Assembly (NCBI RefSeq): GCF_949298305.1
Contig: NZ_CASFWU010000135.1
Location: 1 to 5,175, forward strand
From: an uncultured Bacteroides sp.
GTDB taxonomy: Bacteria; Bacteroidota; Bacteroidia; Bacteroidales; Bacteroidaceae
Direction of reading: 5' to 3'
DNA: 5,175 bases
Shown: in pieces, positions 1-5,058 of the stretch
How the letters are laid out: every line of letters starts with the position of its first letter
Numbering within the stretch: the stretch's first letter is position 1
Notes under the pieces: generated by a model
Database searches by the model: none
Seen by the model: only the letters and a program-made list of their open reading frames with translations
Told to the model about the DNA's origin: nothing
Position numbers and translations under genes: made by a program

Positions 1-259
1 CCCACAATTTGGGAGCAAGTTGCCATTCGTCCACCAATATGGGGCGTTTCCCGACCAACAGCGCTTTGGGATTTATATCGGCCATACGGAGATTCTGTTC
101 TTTGTACAAAGGCTCGTCCATGTAGATGATTGTGGACGCTTGTTGCTCCGCGGTTGTGGTCTTGCCACACCATTTAGGTCCTTCAATCAAAACGGCTCCG
201 ATACCCGCCAGTTTCCGTTGTAACTCTTTATCCGCTATTCTCGGTTTATATGTCTTCAT
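1..259 (-). CDS. AAA-type ATPase, DUF4143-associated family (partial, N-terminus only)
   Basis: The minus strand from the ATG at 257-259 stays open to the window edge, giving 86 complete codons and no stop. The protein begins MKTYKPRIADKELQRKL. A Walker A loop, GPKWCGKTT, lies at residues 27-35, and a Walker B-like strand, RPILVDEW (residues 72-79), has the DE acidic pair. The opening PRIAD, the GPKWCGKTTTAEQ loop and the ILVDEWQ strand followed by APKLW are typical of the stand-alone bacterial ATPases that carry a C-terminal DUF4143 domain. Such proteins usually have about 400 residues, so most of this one, including any DUF4143 domain, lies outside the window. The cellular role of the family is poorly known; some members resemble antitoxin-like or accessory-region ATPases, but nothing here decides that. 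The family call rests on the N-terminus only. The gene points away from the rsfS-ftsH-cdsA group and is separated from it by a repeat-bearing gap, so it is probably a separate unit. Confidence 0.85.
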   Translation of the reverse strand, partial: MKTYKPRIADKELQRKLAGIGAVLIEGPKWCGKTTTAEQQASTIIYMDEPLYKEQNLRMADINPKALLVGKRPILVDEWQLAPKLW

Positions 260-279
260 ACCTATTACTGATTATAAGG

Positions 280-287
280 CAAATATA
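280..287 (-). promoter_or_regulatory. Candidate -7 promoter element for the ATPase gene
   Basis: Read on the minus strand, 287 to 280 is TATATTTG, a full match to the Bacteroidetes -7 pattern TAnnTTTG, followed by C as is common. It ends about 20 bases before the ATPase start codon, which would give a very short leader. The matching -33 box is poor: ATGG stands 19 bases upstream where TTTG is expected. The surrounding DNA is AT-rich, so a chance match is possible. Confidence 0.4.
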
Positions 288-532
288 AAACTATATATCA
301 GAATTACCATCTATGGCTAAATAAAATTACCTGTTTTGGCTAAAATATTTGCCGCTATTCGGCTATGAATTTCTCCGCTTTTTGGCTGTGGTGTAATTGA
401 AACCATCACTACGCTAAAATTCATTCCTGAATATCCAAGTGGGGAATTAGTGACAATTCACATTGCTGATTGTGTTACGTTTTTAAGCACAACTATTCTC
501 CTTCGGATTTGTGAAGTGCTAACATTTTGTCA

Positions 533-605
533 TCTAAGGGAACGCAGCGAAGAACCTCTAAGGCAGATGCTTGTGTCTGGAACTTCTTCACAATGTTCCC
601 TTGGA
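533..605. repeat. Imperfect inverted-repeat element (palindromic intergenic repeat)
   Basis: The outer arms TCTAAGGGAAC (533-543) and GTTCCCTTGGA (595-605) pair over 10 of 11 positions. Inside them GAAGAA (549-554) pairs with TTCTTC (584-589), and CAGA (564-567) pairs with TCTG (576-579), so the 73 bases can form one long interrupted hairpin. The left part, GTCATCTAAGGG followed by AACGCAGCGAAGAACCTC, resembles the widespread intergenic repeats of the GTCATTCTGAG-CGAAGCGAAGAATCTC type. It sits about 40 bases beyond the cdsA stop codon, where such repeats often lie. It may act as a transcript 3' end or stabiliser, or may simply be a decayed mobile repeat; neither is shown. Confidence 0.6.
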
Positions 606-645
606 GATAGCGTTTGGATGATGCTTTTCCTATTTTGCCAGCCCA

Positions 646-1485
646 TTAGAGCAGCGTCAGTACATAGAGGTAGAACACCGAGGCGGGAATAGCCATCAGG
701 GCGCTGTCAAAGCGGTCCAGCATGCCGCCGTGTCCCGGCAGGATGTTGCCCGAGTCCTTGATGCCCAGCTGACGTTTCAGCAGCGACTCGGTCAGGTCGC
801 CCCACGTGCCGAATACGACTACCACCAATGCCAGTCCGGCCCACTGCCAGACGGACAGGAAGGGACAGAAGTGGGCAAACACGAAGGAGGAGGCAATGGA
901 GAATACGCCTCCGCCGATGCTGCCCTCCCACGACTTCTTGGGCGAGATGCGCTCAAACAGGCGGTGCTTGCCTATCAGCGACCCTACGCAATAGGCACCC
1001 GTGTCGCTCAGCCAGATAAACACAAAGATGGAGAGCGGCAGGATGGGGTTGTAGGTGACGGAGGCCGTCTCGGCCGTGTTGTGGAAAGCCAGTACATTGA
1101 GCAGGGCAAAGGGTAGTGCAATGTAGAGCTGGCTCAGCATGGAGCAGGCCCAGTTGCCCAGCGGGTTCTTCTTTTTCAGGTAGAGTTCCGTAATCATCAG
1201 GTAGAGAAGCAGTCCCAGATAGGGGAGGAAGATGCGCGAGTCGGCGGCTTGGGTACAGAATCCCATGAGGGCCAGGAACAGATAGGCCCCGCCCAGGGCG
1301 GTGATGGTGCGGTTGACGCTGACCTCGCCGCTTTGATTGACCAGGTGTCCGAACTCGTGTACGCTCAGCGCACTGATGATGGTAAACAAAATGCCGAAAG
1401 AGAGCGGGCTGTACCAGATGCAGCCCACCAATACGACTACGAACAGTATGCCTGTTACGGTGCGTTGGATGAAATTGTTTTTCAC
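646..1485 (-). CDS. cdsA: Phosphatidate cytidylyltransferase (CDP-diacylglycerol synthase)
   Basis: This integral membrane enzyme makes CDP-diacylglycerol from CTP and phosphatidic acid, the branch point for bacterial phospholipids. The 279-residue length is normal for the family. The signature is complete near the C-terminus: SLLKRQLGIKD at 234-244, then PGHGGMLDRFDS at 250-261, including the acidic residues that bind metal and CTP. A second conserved block, WLSDTGAYCVGSLIGKHRLFERISPKKSWEGSIGGG, spans 158-193. Hydrophobic stretches at about 12-42, 62-76, 85-102, 116-133, 148-160, 195-227 and 262-279 fit a multi-pass protein. The start codon is GTG (1483-1485). No ATG lies in frame just upstream, and the first internal Met is near residue 74, inside a membrane segment, so GTG is preferred. 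The gene lies 67 bases after ftsH on the same strand and no promoter-like TAnnTTTG appears between them, so it is probably cotranscribed. The function is secure; the exact start is slightly less so. Confidence 0.96.
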   Translation of the reverse strand: MKNNFIQRTVTGILFVVVLVGCIWYSPLSFGILFTIISALSVHEFGHLVNQSGEVSVNRTITALGGAYLFLALMGFCTQAADSRIFLPYLGLLLYLMITELYLKKKNPLGNWACSMLSQLYIALPFALLNVLAFHNTAETASVTYNPILPLSIFVFIWLSDTGAYCVGSLIGKHRLFERISPKKSWEGSIGGGVFSIASSFVFAHFCPFLSVWQWAGLALVVVVFGTWGDLTESLLKRQLGIKDSGNILPGHGGMLDRFDSALMAIPASVFYLYVLTLL

Positions 1486-1503
1486 GGTTTCTACTTGTAT
1501 TAT

Positions 1504-1538
1504 GGGGGATTGCCGGCTTGTGGCGCTGGCAATCCCCC
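1504..1538 (-). other. Perfect hairpin in the ftsH-cdsA gap
   Basis: GGGGGATTGCC (1504-1514) and GGCAATCCCCC (1528-1538) are exact complements over 11 bp with a 13-base loop. The hairpin begins about 15 bases after the ftsH stop and ends about 18 bases before the cdsA start codon. In the direction of transcription (minus strand) the stem is followed by ATAATACAAG, without a T-run, so it is not a textbook intrinsic terminator. It could be a partial terminator, an RNA-processing or stability element, or a translational control structure upstream of the GTG start. The structure is seen directly; the role is inferred. Confidence 0.6.
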
Positions 1539-1552
1539 TTGTTTGATTAGAT

Positions 1553-3601
1553 TCAGTTCTTCTTGTCGGTTGCCTGCGTATCCTTGCTTCCTTCCTCCTT
1601 CACTTCCTTTTCCGCTTCGTCAGCCTTCTCCTCTTCTTTCTCTTCCAGTCTCTTCAGCTCGTCCGAGGTACGTTTGGCGTTGATGATTTCTTCGGAACGG
1701 GATGCCCAGGGACGTTTGCCGAAGATGGCTTCCACGTCTTCTGCGAAGATGACTTCCTTGTCTATCAGCTGTTGCGCCAGCTTGTTGTGTCCCTCCTTGT
1801 GGGTGGAGAGTATCTGTTTGGCGCGTTCATACTGCTGGTTGATCAGGGTTTTCACTTCTTCGTCTATCAGTTCGGCCGTCTTTTCGCTGTACGGACGGTT
1901 GAAGGAGTATTCCTCATTGTTATAATAGCACAGGTTGGGCAGCTTTTCGCTCATGCCCAGGTAGGCTATCATGCCGTATGCCTGCTTGGTGACGCGCTCC
2001 AGGTCGTTCATGGCTCCGGTGGAGATACGGCCCAGGAACAGGTCTTCGGCGGCACGGCCGCCCAGCGTGGCACACATTTCGTCCAGCATCTGTTCCTTGG
2101 TGGTAATCTGGCGCTCTTCGGGCAGATACCAGGCGGCGCCCAGGGCACGTCCGCGGGGCACGATGGTCACCTTGATGAGCGGGTTGGCATACTCCAGCAG
2201 CCAGGAGATGCTGGCGTGTCCCGCTTCATGGATGGCGATGGAACGGCGTTCGGCCTCGGTCGTTATCTTGGTCTTCTTCTCCAGACCGCCCACAATGCGG
2301 TCTACGGCATCCAGGAAATCCTGTTTGCCTACGAACTTCTTGCCGTGGCGGGCGGCTATCAGGGCAGCCTCGTTGCACACATTGGCGATGTCGGCACCCG
2401 AGAAGCCCGGTGTCTGGCGGGCCAGCAGGTCGATGTCTACCGTTTCGTCTATCTTGATGGGGCGCAGGTGTACGCCGAATACTTCCTTGCGTTCGTTCAG
2501 GTCGGGCAGGTCAACGTGTATCTGTCGGTCGAAACGTCCGGCTCGCAGCAGAGCCTTGTCCAGTACGTCCACCCGGTTGGTGGCAGCCAGAATGATGACA
2601 CCGCTGTTGGATCCGAAGCCGTCCATCTCGGTCAGCAGCTGGTTCAGCGTGTTCTCGCGCTCGTCGTTTCCGCCCATGGCGGCTGCTTTGGCGCGCGCGC
2701 GGCCCACGGCGTCAATCTCGTCGATGAACACGATGCAGGGAGCCTTCTCCTTGGCCTGGCGGAAGAGGTCGCGGACGCGCGAAGCACCCACGCCGACAAA
2801 CATTTCCACAAAGTCCGAACCCGCCAGCGAGAAGAAGGGCACGTTGGCTTCGCCGGCCACAGCCTTGGCCAGCAGGGTCTTACCGGTTCCCGGAGGGCCT
2901 ACCAGCAGGGCACCCTTGGGTATCTTGCCTCCCAGTTCGGTATATTTCTGGGGTTGCTTCAGAAATTCTACAATCTCTTCCACCTCCTGTTTGGCTTCGG
3001 CCAGGCCGGCCACGTCCTTGAAGGTGATTTTCAGGGTGGAACCCTTTTCAAACAGTTGGGCTTTCGACTTGCCTACGCTGAAGATGCCGCCGCCTCCCAT
3101 GCCGCTTCCGCCGCTCAGACGGCGCGACATGAAAATCCAGAAGCCTATCAGGAACGCGAAGGGCAGCACCTGCCAGAAGAAGGCCACCAGATAGTTGCGC
3201 TTCTTTTCGTAGGTGATGGAGCCGTCAAAGCGTTGCTCGTCTTTCTCTTTTTGCAGGAATTCGCCCAGACTTTCGCGCGAAGGGGCCTCGGTAGTGATAA
3301 TCGGGTTCTTGCCCACGCGGTTGGAGTCTTCCTGAAAGACGTTAGCCACGTGCTGGGGCTTGACGTAGGCTTCCACCGTGTTGTCGTCGTAACCGATGAC
3401 CTTGCTGATGTATCCGTTGCGGACGTATTGCTGGAATTCGTCGTACGAGATGTTCCGGCTGTTGCCGCCGTTCTCGTTGGTGAAAATCAGGATGGCAAGT
3501 GCCAGCGCCACCATCATGTACAGCCAGTTCAGGTTGAACTTGGGCATGTTTACTTTGTTGGGCTTTTGGCCGTTGCCGTTATTGTTGTTGTTATTCTCCA
3601 T
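1553..3601 (-). CDS. ftsH: ATP-dependent zinc metalloprotease FtsH
   Basis: This is a membrane-anchored AAA+ protease that extracts and degrades misfolded membrane proteins and selected soluble regulators as a hexamer. The 682 residues show the usual order. A short Asn-rich start is followed by membrane segment 1 (about 25-41), an exported domain (about 42-137) and membrane segment 2 (about 138-158). A Gly-rich linker (163-173) leads to the ATPase domain with Walker A GPPGTGKT (235-242), pore loop MFVGVGA (267-273), Walker B IVFIDEID (290-297) and the second region of homology, ATNRVDVLDKALLRAGRFDR (340-359), with Arg353, Arg356 and Arg359. The zinc protease domain has HEAGH at 458-462, and Asp533 in STGAMND is the probable third zinc ligand. 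The Lys/Glu-rich tail from about 640 is charged and probably disordered. The ATG start places membrane segment 1 correctly. It follows rsfS by 245 bases largely occupied by a repeat, and precedes cdsA by 67 bases. A long open frame on the opposite strand is a shadow of this gene. Confidence 0.98.
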   Translation of the reverse strand: MENNNNNNGNGQKPNKVNMPKFNLNWLYMMVALALAILIFTNENGGNSRNISYDEFQQYVRNGYISKVIGYDDNTVEAYVKPQHVANVFQEDSNRVGKNPIITTEAPSRESLGEFLQKEKDEQRFDGSITYEKKRNYLVAFFWQVLPFAFLIGFWIFMSRRLSGGSGMGGGGIFSVGKSKAQLFEKGSTLKITFKDVAGLAEAKQEVEEIVEFLKQPQKYTELGGKIPKGALLVGPPGTGKTLLAKAVAGEANVPFFSLAGSDFVEMFVGVGASRVRDLFRQAKEKAPCIVFIDEIDAVGRARAKAAAMGGNDERENTLNQLLTEMDGFGSNSGVIILAATNRVDVLDKALLRAGRFDRQIHVDLPDLNERKEVFGVHLRPIKIDETVDIDLLARQTPGFSGADIANVCNEAALIAARHGKKFVGKQDFLDAVDRIVGGLEKKTKITTEAERRSIAIHEAGHASISWLLEYANPLIKVTIVPRGRALGAAWYLPEERQITTKEQMLDEMCATLGGRAAEDLFLGRISTGAMNDLERVTKQAYGMIAYLGMSEKLPNLCYYNNEEYSFNRPYSEKTAELIDEEVKTLINQQYERAKQILSTHKEGHNKLAQQLIDKEVIFAEDVEAIFGKRPWASRSEEIINAKRTSDELKRLEEKEEEKADEAEKEVKEEGSKDTQATDKKN

Positions 3602-3639
3602 ATTCTATAATTAACTTAAGTTTCGGATTTAATATTTCT

Positions 3640-3838
3640 CTGGTAGTTAAGAAGTTAAGAAGTTAAGGAGTTAAGCCGATACATTGTGAGCTGTTTGTTT
3701 TTCTATTGGCTTTTAACTCCCAAGCCCACATTGGTGGAACCTCTCCCCCTTCGGGGGGAGTTGGAGGGGGCTTCCTTTTAACTCCTTTAACTCCTGCAAG
3801 TTTGGCTTCGCCGATTTTCAATTCGGTAAAACCGAAAC
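3640..3838 (-). repeat. Repeat element copy A, between rsfS and ftsH
   Basis: The core at 3704-3838, read on the minus strand, matches the plus-strand core of copy B (4862-4998) with about five substitutions and two length changes in homopolymers over roughly 135 bases. It starts GTTTCGGTTTTACCGAA, itself a small hairpin, then has two GGAGTTAAA units, a C-rich hairpin (CTCCCCC/GGGGGAG, 3743-3760), and ends GTGGGCTTGGGAGTTAAAAGCC. After a divergent 21-base spacer the outer end (3640-3682) carries four 8-bp units and CTGGTAGTTA. Copy A seems to lack the opposite outer end: the core stops 8 bases from the rsfS stop codon. The element carries no gene of its own. Translations of its core give a Pro-rich, Gly-Glu-containing string often seen in spurious Bacteroidetes protein predictions. 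The whole element lies inside the presumed rsfS-ftsH transcript. Confidence 0.85.
3645..3675. repeat. 8-bp tandem repeat (AGTTAAGA/G, about four units)
   Basis: The units AGTTAAGA, AGTTAAGA, AGTTAAGG and AGTTAAG run head to tail without a break. They form the outer end of repeat copy A. Copy B has only about two units at the equivalent place (5041-5055), so the number differs between copies. The array starts 44 bases upstream of the ftsH ATG, inside its probable mRNA leader or the intercistronic RNA. Confidence 0.85.
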
Positions 3839-3846
3839 TTGAGTAA

Positions 3847-4206
3847 TTAATCAATGTCGGGAACCTGAGTAAGTTGGGCATCGGCCCAGAGATGTTCCAG
3901 GTCATAGAACTCCCGCCTTTCGGGCAGGAAGATATGTACCAGCACGTCCGAATAGTCCATAGCCACCCATTCGGCATTGCGCAGGCCGTCTACGGCAAAC
4001 GGTTTGGCGTTTGCACCCTTACGGGCAAATTCTCGGATGGATTCGGTGATGGCGGTCACCTGGCTGGGGGAGTTTCCTTGGCAAATGACGAAATAATTGC
4101 ATATCGTATCGCCAATTTGAGTGAGGTCGGCAATGACTATCTTCTTGCCTTTCTTGTCTTGAATACCTTCGGTTATCTGTTGAATCAGCTTTTTTGTATC
4201 GTTCAT
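3847..4206 (-). CDS. rsfS: Ribosome silencing factor RsfS
   Basis: RsfS (Iojap/YbeB family, DUF143) binds ribosomal protein uL14 on the large subunit and blocks joining with the small subunit, lowering translation in starvation or stationary phase. The 119 residues are a normal length for the family. Conserved blocks are visible: IVIADLTQIGDTICNYFVIC (23-42), then QGNSPSQV, the Ala/Gly-rich GLRNAEWVAMDYSDVLVHIF (74-93), and the C-terminal REFYDLEHLWADA (98-110). The ATG at 4204-4206 gives the expected MNDTKKLIQQI start, and TAA lies at 3847-3849. It is the first gene of the group that continues with ftsH and cdsA. A promoter-like site lies about 107 bases upstream. A shorter overlapping open frame in another reading frame (3663-3977) runs out of this gene into the repeat and is not a gene. 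Confidence 0.95.
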   Translation of the reverse strand: MNDTKKLIQQITEGIQDKKGKKIVIADLTQIGDTICNYFVICQGNSPSQVTAITESIREFARKGANAKPFAVDGLRNAEWVAMDYSDVLVHIFLPERREFYDLEHLWADAQLTQVPDID

Positions 4207-4312
4207 TATGTTTAGTTAATGGTTGCTTGTCCGTTCCTGCCGTCCGCTTCGCTCGTTTGTTTGCCTGTGGTGCGGAAGGTGGTTTTATGGACTTAATTAG
4301 TTAAACAGATGG

Positions 4313-4340
4313 CAAATATACGTTGATTTCTTCTATCAAA
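4313..4340 (-). promoter_or_regulatory. Candidate promoter of the rsfS-ftsH-cdsA operon
   Basis: On the minus strand, TATATTTG (4320 to 4313) matches the Bacteroidetes -7 pattern TAnnTTTG and is followed by CC. TTTG (4340 to 4337) is a -33 match, but the 16-base spacing is two bases shorter than that of the tRNA promoter in this same window. It would give an rsfS leader of about 100 bases. It is the only consensus-like site seen for this group: neither the rsfS-ftsH gap nor the ftsH-cdsA gap contains even a CAAA on the plus strand, which a minus-strand TTTG box would need. Confidence 0.55.
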
Positions 4341-4453
4341 CACGCAAAAGGAGAAAAGACTTTAAATTTTTGATTTTTTTTAGTCATTCTTCTTCTCTAA
4401 AATAGGTATATGAGCATCTGTCTTTTCACTAAAATGCGCGCTTGCGGCTGCTC

Positions 4454-4480
4454 TGAGAAAAAAATATTCGTTTTTTCTCA
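4454..4480. other. A/T-rich perfect inverted repeat
   Basis: TGAGAAAAAA (4454-4463) and TTTTTTCTCA (4471-4480) are exact 10-bp complements around a 7-base loop, followed on the plus strand by a run of seven A. It lies 19 bases upstream of the tRNA-Gln -33 box. It could be a weak terminator insulating the tRNA promoter, a protein-binding site or curved A-tract DNA; the sequence does not decide between them. Confidence 0.5.
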
Positions 4481-4498
4481 AAAAAAAGAGGAAAAGTG

Positions 4499-4528
4499 TT
4501 TGCAGTTCCCAAATTCTTCGTATCTTTG
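4499..4528 (+). promoter_or_regulatory. Promoter of tRNA-Gln (Bacteroidetes -33/-7 type)
   Basis: TTTG (4499-4502) is followed after 18 bases by TATCTTTG (4521-4528), a full match to TAnnTTTG, and then CA. Both boxes match the Bacteroidetes housekeeping consensus, and the position about 30 bases before the mature tRNA 5' end is as expected for a short tRNA leader. This is the clearest promoter in the window and a main reason for assigning the DNA to Bacteroidetes. Confidence 0.9.
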
Positions 4529-4557
4529 CAACCGCAAAACGGAAAGAGATTCGTTAT

Positions 4558-4628
4558 TGGGCTATGGTGTAATGGTAACACTACAGATTCTGGTCCTGTC
4601 ATTCCTGGTTCGAATCCAGGTAGCCCAA
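4558..4628 (+). tRNA. tRNA-Gln, anticodon CTG
   Basis: The cloverleaf is complete. The acceptor stem is TGGGCTA (4558-4564) with TAGCCCA (4621-4627); A4628 is the discriminator. The D stem GTGT/ACAC (4567-4570, 4578-4581) encloses loop AATGGTA. The anticodon arm spans 4583-4599 with loop TTCTGGT, anticodon CTG at 4590-4592, which reads the Gln codon CAG. The T arm is CCTGG-TTCGAAT-CCAGG (4604-4620). A U1-A72 end pair and the overall sequence fit Gln tRNAs. Two points stand out: the last anticodon-stem pair is A4587 with C4595, a mismatch, and CCA is not encoded directly after the discriminator (the next bases are CAC), so the CCA end would be added by nucleotidyltransferase. The gene has its own promoter and a terminator-like hairpin, so it is a single-tRNA unit. 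Confidence 0.97.
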
Positions 4629-4630
4629 CA

Positions 4631-4673
4631 CCAAAAAGAGGGAGCACGTCGAAAGATGTGTTCCCTCTTTTGG
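4631..4673 (+). terminator. Terminator-like hairpin after tRNA-Gln
   Basis: CCAAAAAGAGGGAGCAC (4631-4647) pairs with GTGTTCCCTCTTTTGG (4658-4673) over about 16 pairs, with one bulged A and one G-T wobble, around a 10-base loop. It starts three bases after the tRNA. The T-run lies within the 3' arm rather than after it, so the pausing geometry is not classic, but the position directly behind a single tRNA gene makes termination or 3'-end processing the likely role. Confidence 0.75.
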
Positions 4674-4731
4674 CGTTGTATGCCGGCCGGTGCGGCCCGC
4701 ATTGGTTTTGGTGGTGCTTCTCTCCGCGTCA

Positions 4732-4785
4732 CTTTGTGTCCGTTGTGGCGAAGGTTGGCACACGGATGGCACAGAGGGGACAGAG
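4732..4785. repeat. Imperfect inverted repeat
   Basis: Left arm 4732-4749 (CTTTGTGTCCGTTGTGGC) matches the complement of right arm 4768-4785 (GGCACAGAGGGGACAGAG) at 12 of 18 positions, and at 15 of 18 if G-U pairs are allowed in RNA. The loop is 18 bases and contains ACACGG. The wording, of the type CTCTGTGTCC-TCTGTGGC, resembles a dispersed intergenic repeat seen in many bacterial genomes. No coding role is visible. Confidence 0.45.
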
Positions 4786-4801
4786 GCACATGGATTGATT
4801 G

Positions 4802-5058
4802 CTGGTAGTTAGGCGGTTAGGAAGTTCGGCTGATACCTTTTATGAACGGTAAACGGTTCAGGTTTCGGTTTTACCGAATTGAAAATCGGCGAAGGCAAAC
4901 TTGCAGGAGTTAAAGGAGTTAAAAGGAAGCCCCCTCCAACTCCCCCCCCCGAAGGGGGAGAGGTTCCACCGGGGTGGGCTTGGGAGTTAAAGCCGATAGT
5001 TTAAGTGTATGGCCGGCATCCTTTTTCACACTGGTATTGGCTTAACTCCTTAACTACA
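4802..5058 (+). repeat. Repeat element copy B, MITE-like, with imperfect inverted ends
   Basis: The core at 4862-4998 is the inverted counterpart of copy A's core, about 96 percent alike by eye. The C-run in its hairpin is nine bases long (4942-4950) against six in copy A. Both outer ends are present: the left end begins CTGGTAGTTAGGCGGTTAG (from 4802) and runs to GGCTGATACC (4837). The right end, GTATTGGCTTAACTCCTTAA from 5034, continues CTAC to 5057. The right end equals copy A's outer end except for one base and the loss of two 8-bp units. Left and right ends are imperfect inverted repeats of each other, suggesting a small non-autonomous element of about 257 bp. There is no transposase and no gene. 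No clear target-site duplication was found by eye. Confidence 0.75.

Larger units (their letters stand above)
260..645. other. Intergenic region between the ATPase gene and cdsA
   Basis: No convincing gene is seen in these 386 bases. The short open frames here lack recognisable motifs, and one of them (450-692) runs into the 3' end of cdsA on the opposite strand. The left part (260-420) is AT-rich and holds the candidate ATPase promoter and two copies of TGGCTAAA 23 bases apart (314-321 and 337-344). Around 470-520 there are short nested complementary segments: TTGTGTTA with TAAGCACAA, and GCACAA with TTGTG and GTGC. The right part contains the inverted-repeat element at 533-605. This gap takes the 3' ends of transcripts leaving cdsA, yet no classic hairpin followed by a T-run is visible on the minus strand. 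Confidence 0.7.
4207..4557. other. Divergent intergenic region between rsfS and tRNA-Gln
   Basis: No gene is seen in these 351 bases. The left part (4207-4306) would be the rsfS leader of about 100 bases; it is richer in GC around 4235-4280 and has TCCGC (4244-4248) facing GCGGA (4272-4276). The central part (4290-4420) is AT-rich and contains the rsfS promoter candidate and an oligo-T stretch near 4374-4381. The right part contains an A/T hairpin (4454-4480) and then the tRNA promoter. The two transcription units therefore diverge from this region. Confidence 0.7.

Noticed and set aside
20..320. Short plus-strand open frames at 20-223 and 126-320
   Set aside because: They lie opposite the partial ATPase gene, which has clear Walker motifs, and have no motifs of their own.
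314..344. TGGCTAAA pair as an attachment site or regulator box
   Set aside because: Only two 8-base copies in AT-rich DNA, with no integrase, palindrome or duplicated flank; chance is a sufficient explanation.
450..692. 80-codon plus-strand open frame
   Set aside because: It spans the inverted repeat and runs into the 3' end of cdsA on the other strand; no start signal or domain supports it.
1772..3610. 612-codon open frame on the plus strand, fully opposite ftsH, plus a 407-codon frame at 1971-3194
   Set aside because: Its length follows from the codon usage of ftsH on the other strand. The translation has no recognisable domain, and the minus-strand FtsH reading is certain with all motifs intact.
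3645..3675. CRISPR array
   Set aside because: The 8-bp units are directly adjacent without spacers and no cas gene is nearby; it is a simple tandem repeat.
3663..3977. 104-codon minus-strand open frame with a Pro-rich PPPTPPEGGE string
   Set aside because: It starts inside rsfS in another frame and runs through repeat copy A. This string is a translation of the repeat core and is a familiar artefact in Bacteroidetes gene predictions.
4410..4808. Open frames on both strands crossing the tRNA gene
   Set aside because: All cover the tRNA-Gln, its promoter or its terminator, which are well supported; the translations carry no domain.
3640..5058. A composite transposon carrying rsfS and tRNA-Gln between the two inverted repeats
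   Set aside because: No transposase is present, copy A lacks one end, and the enclosed genes are core genes. Two separate insertions of a small element explain the pattern more simply.
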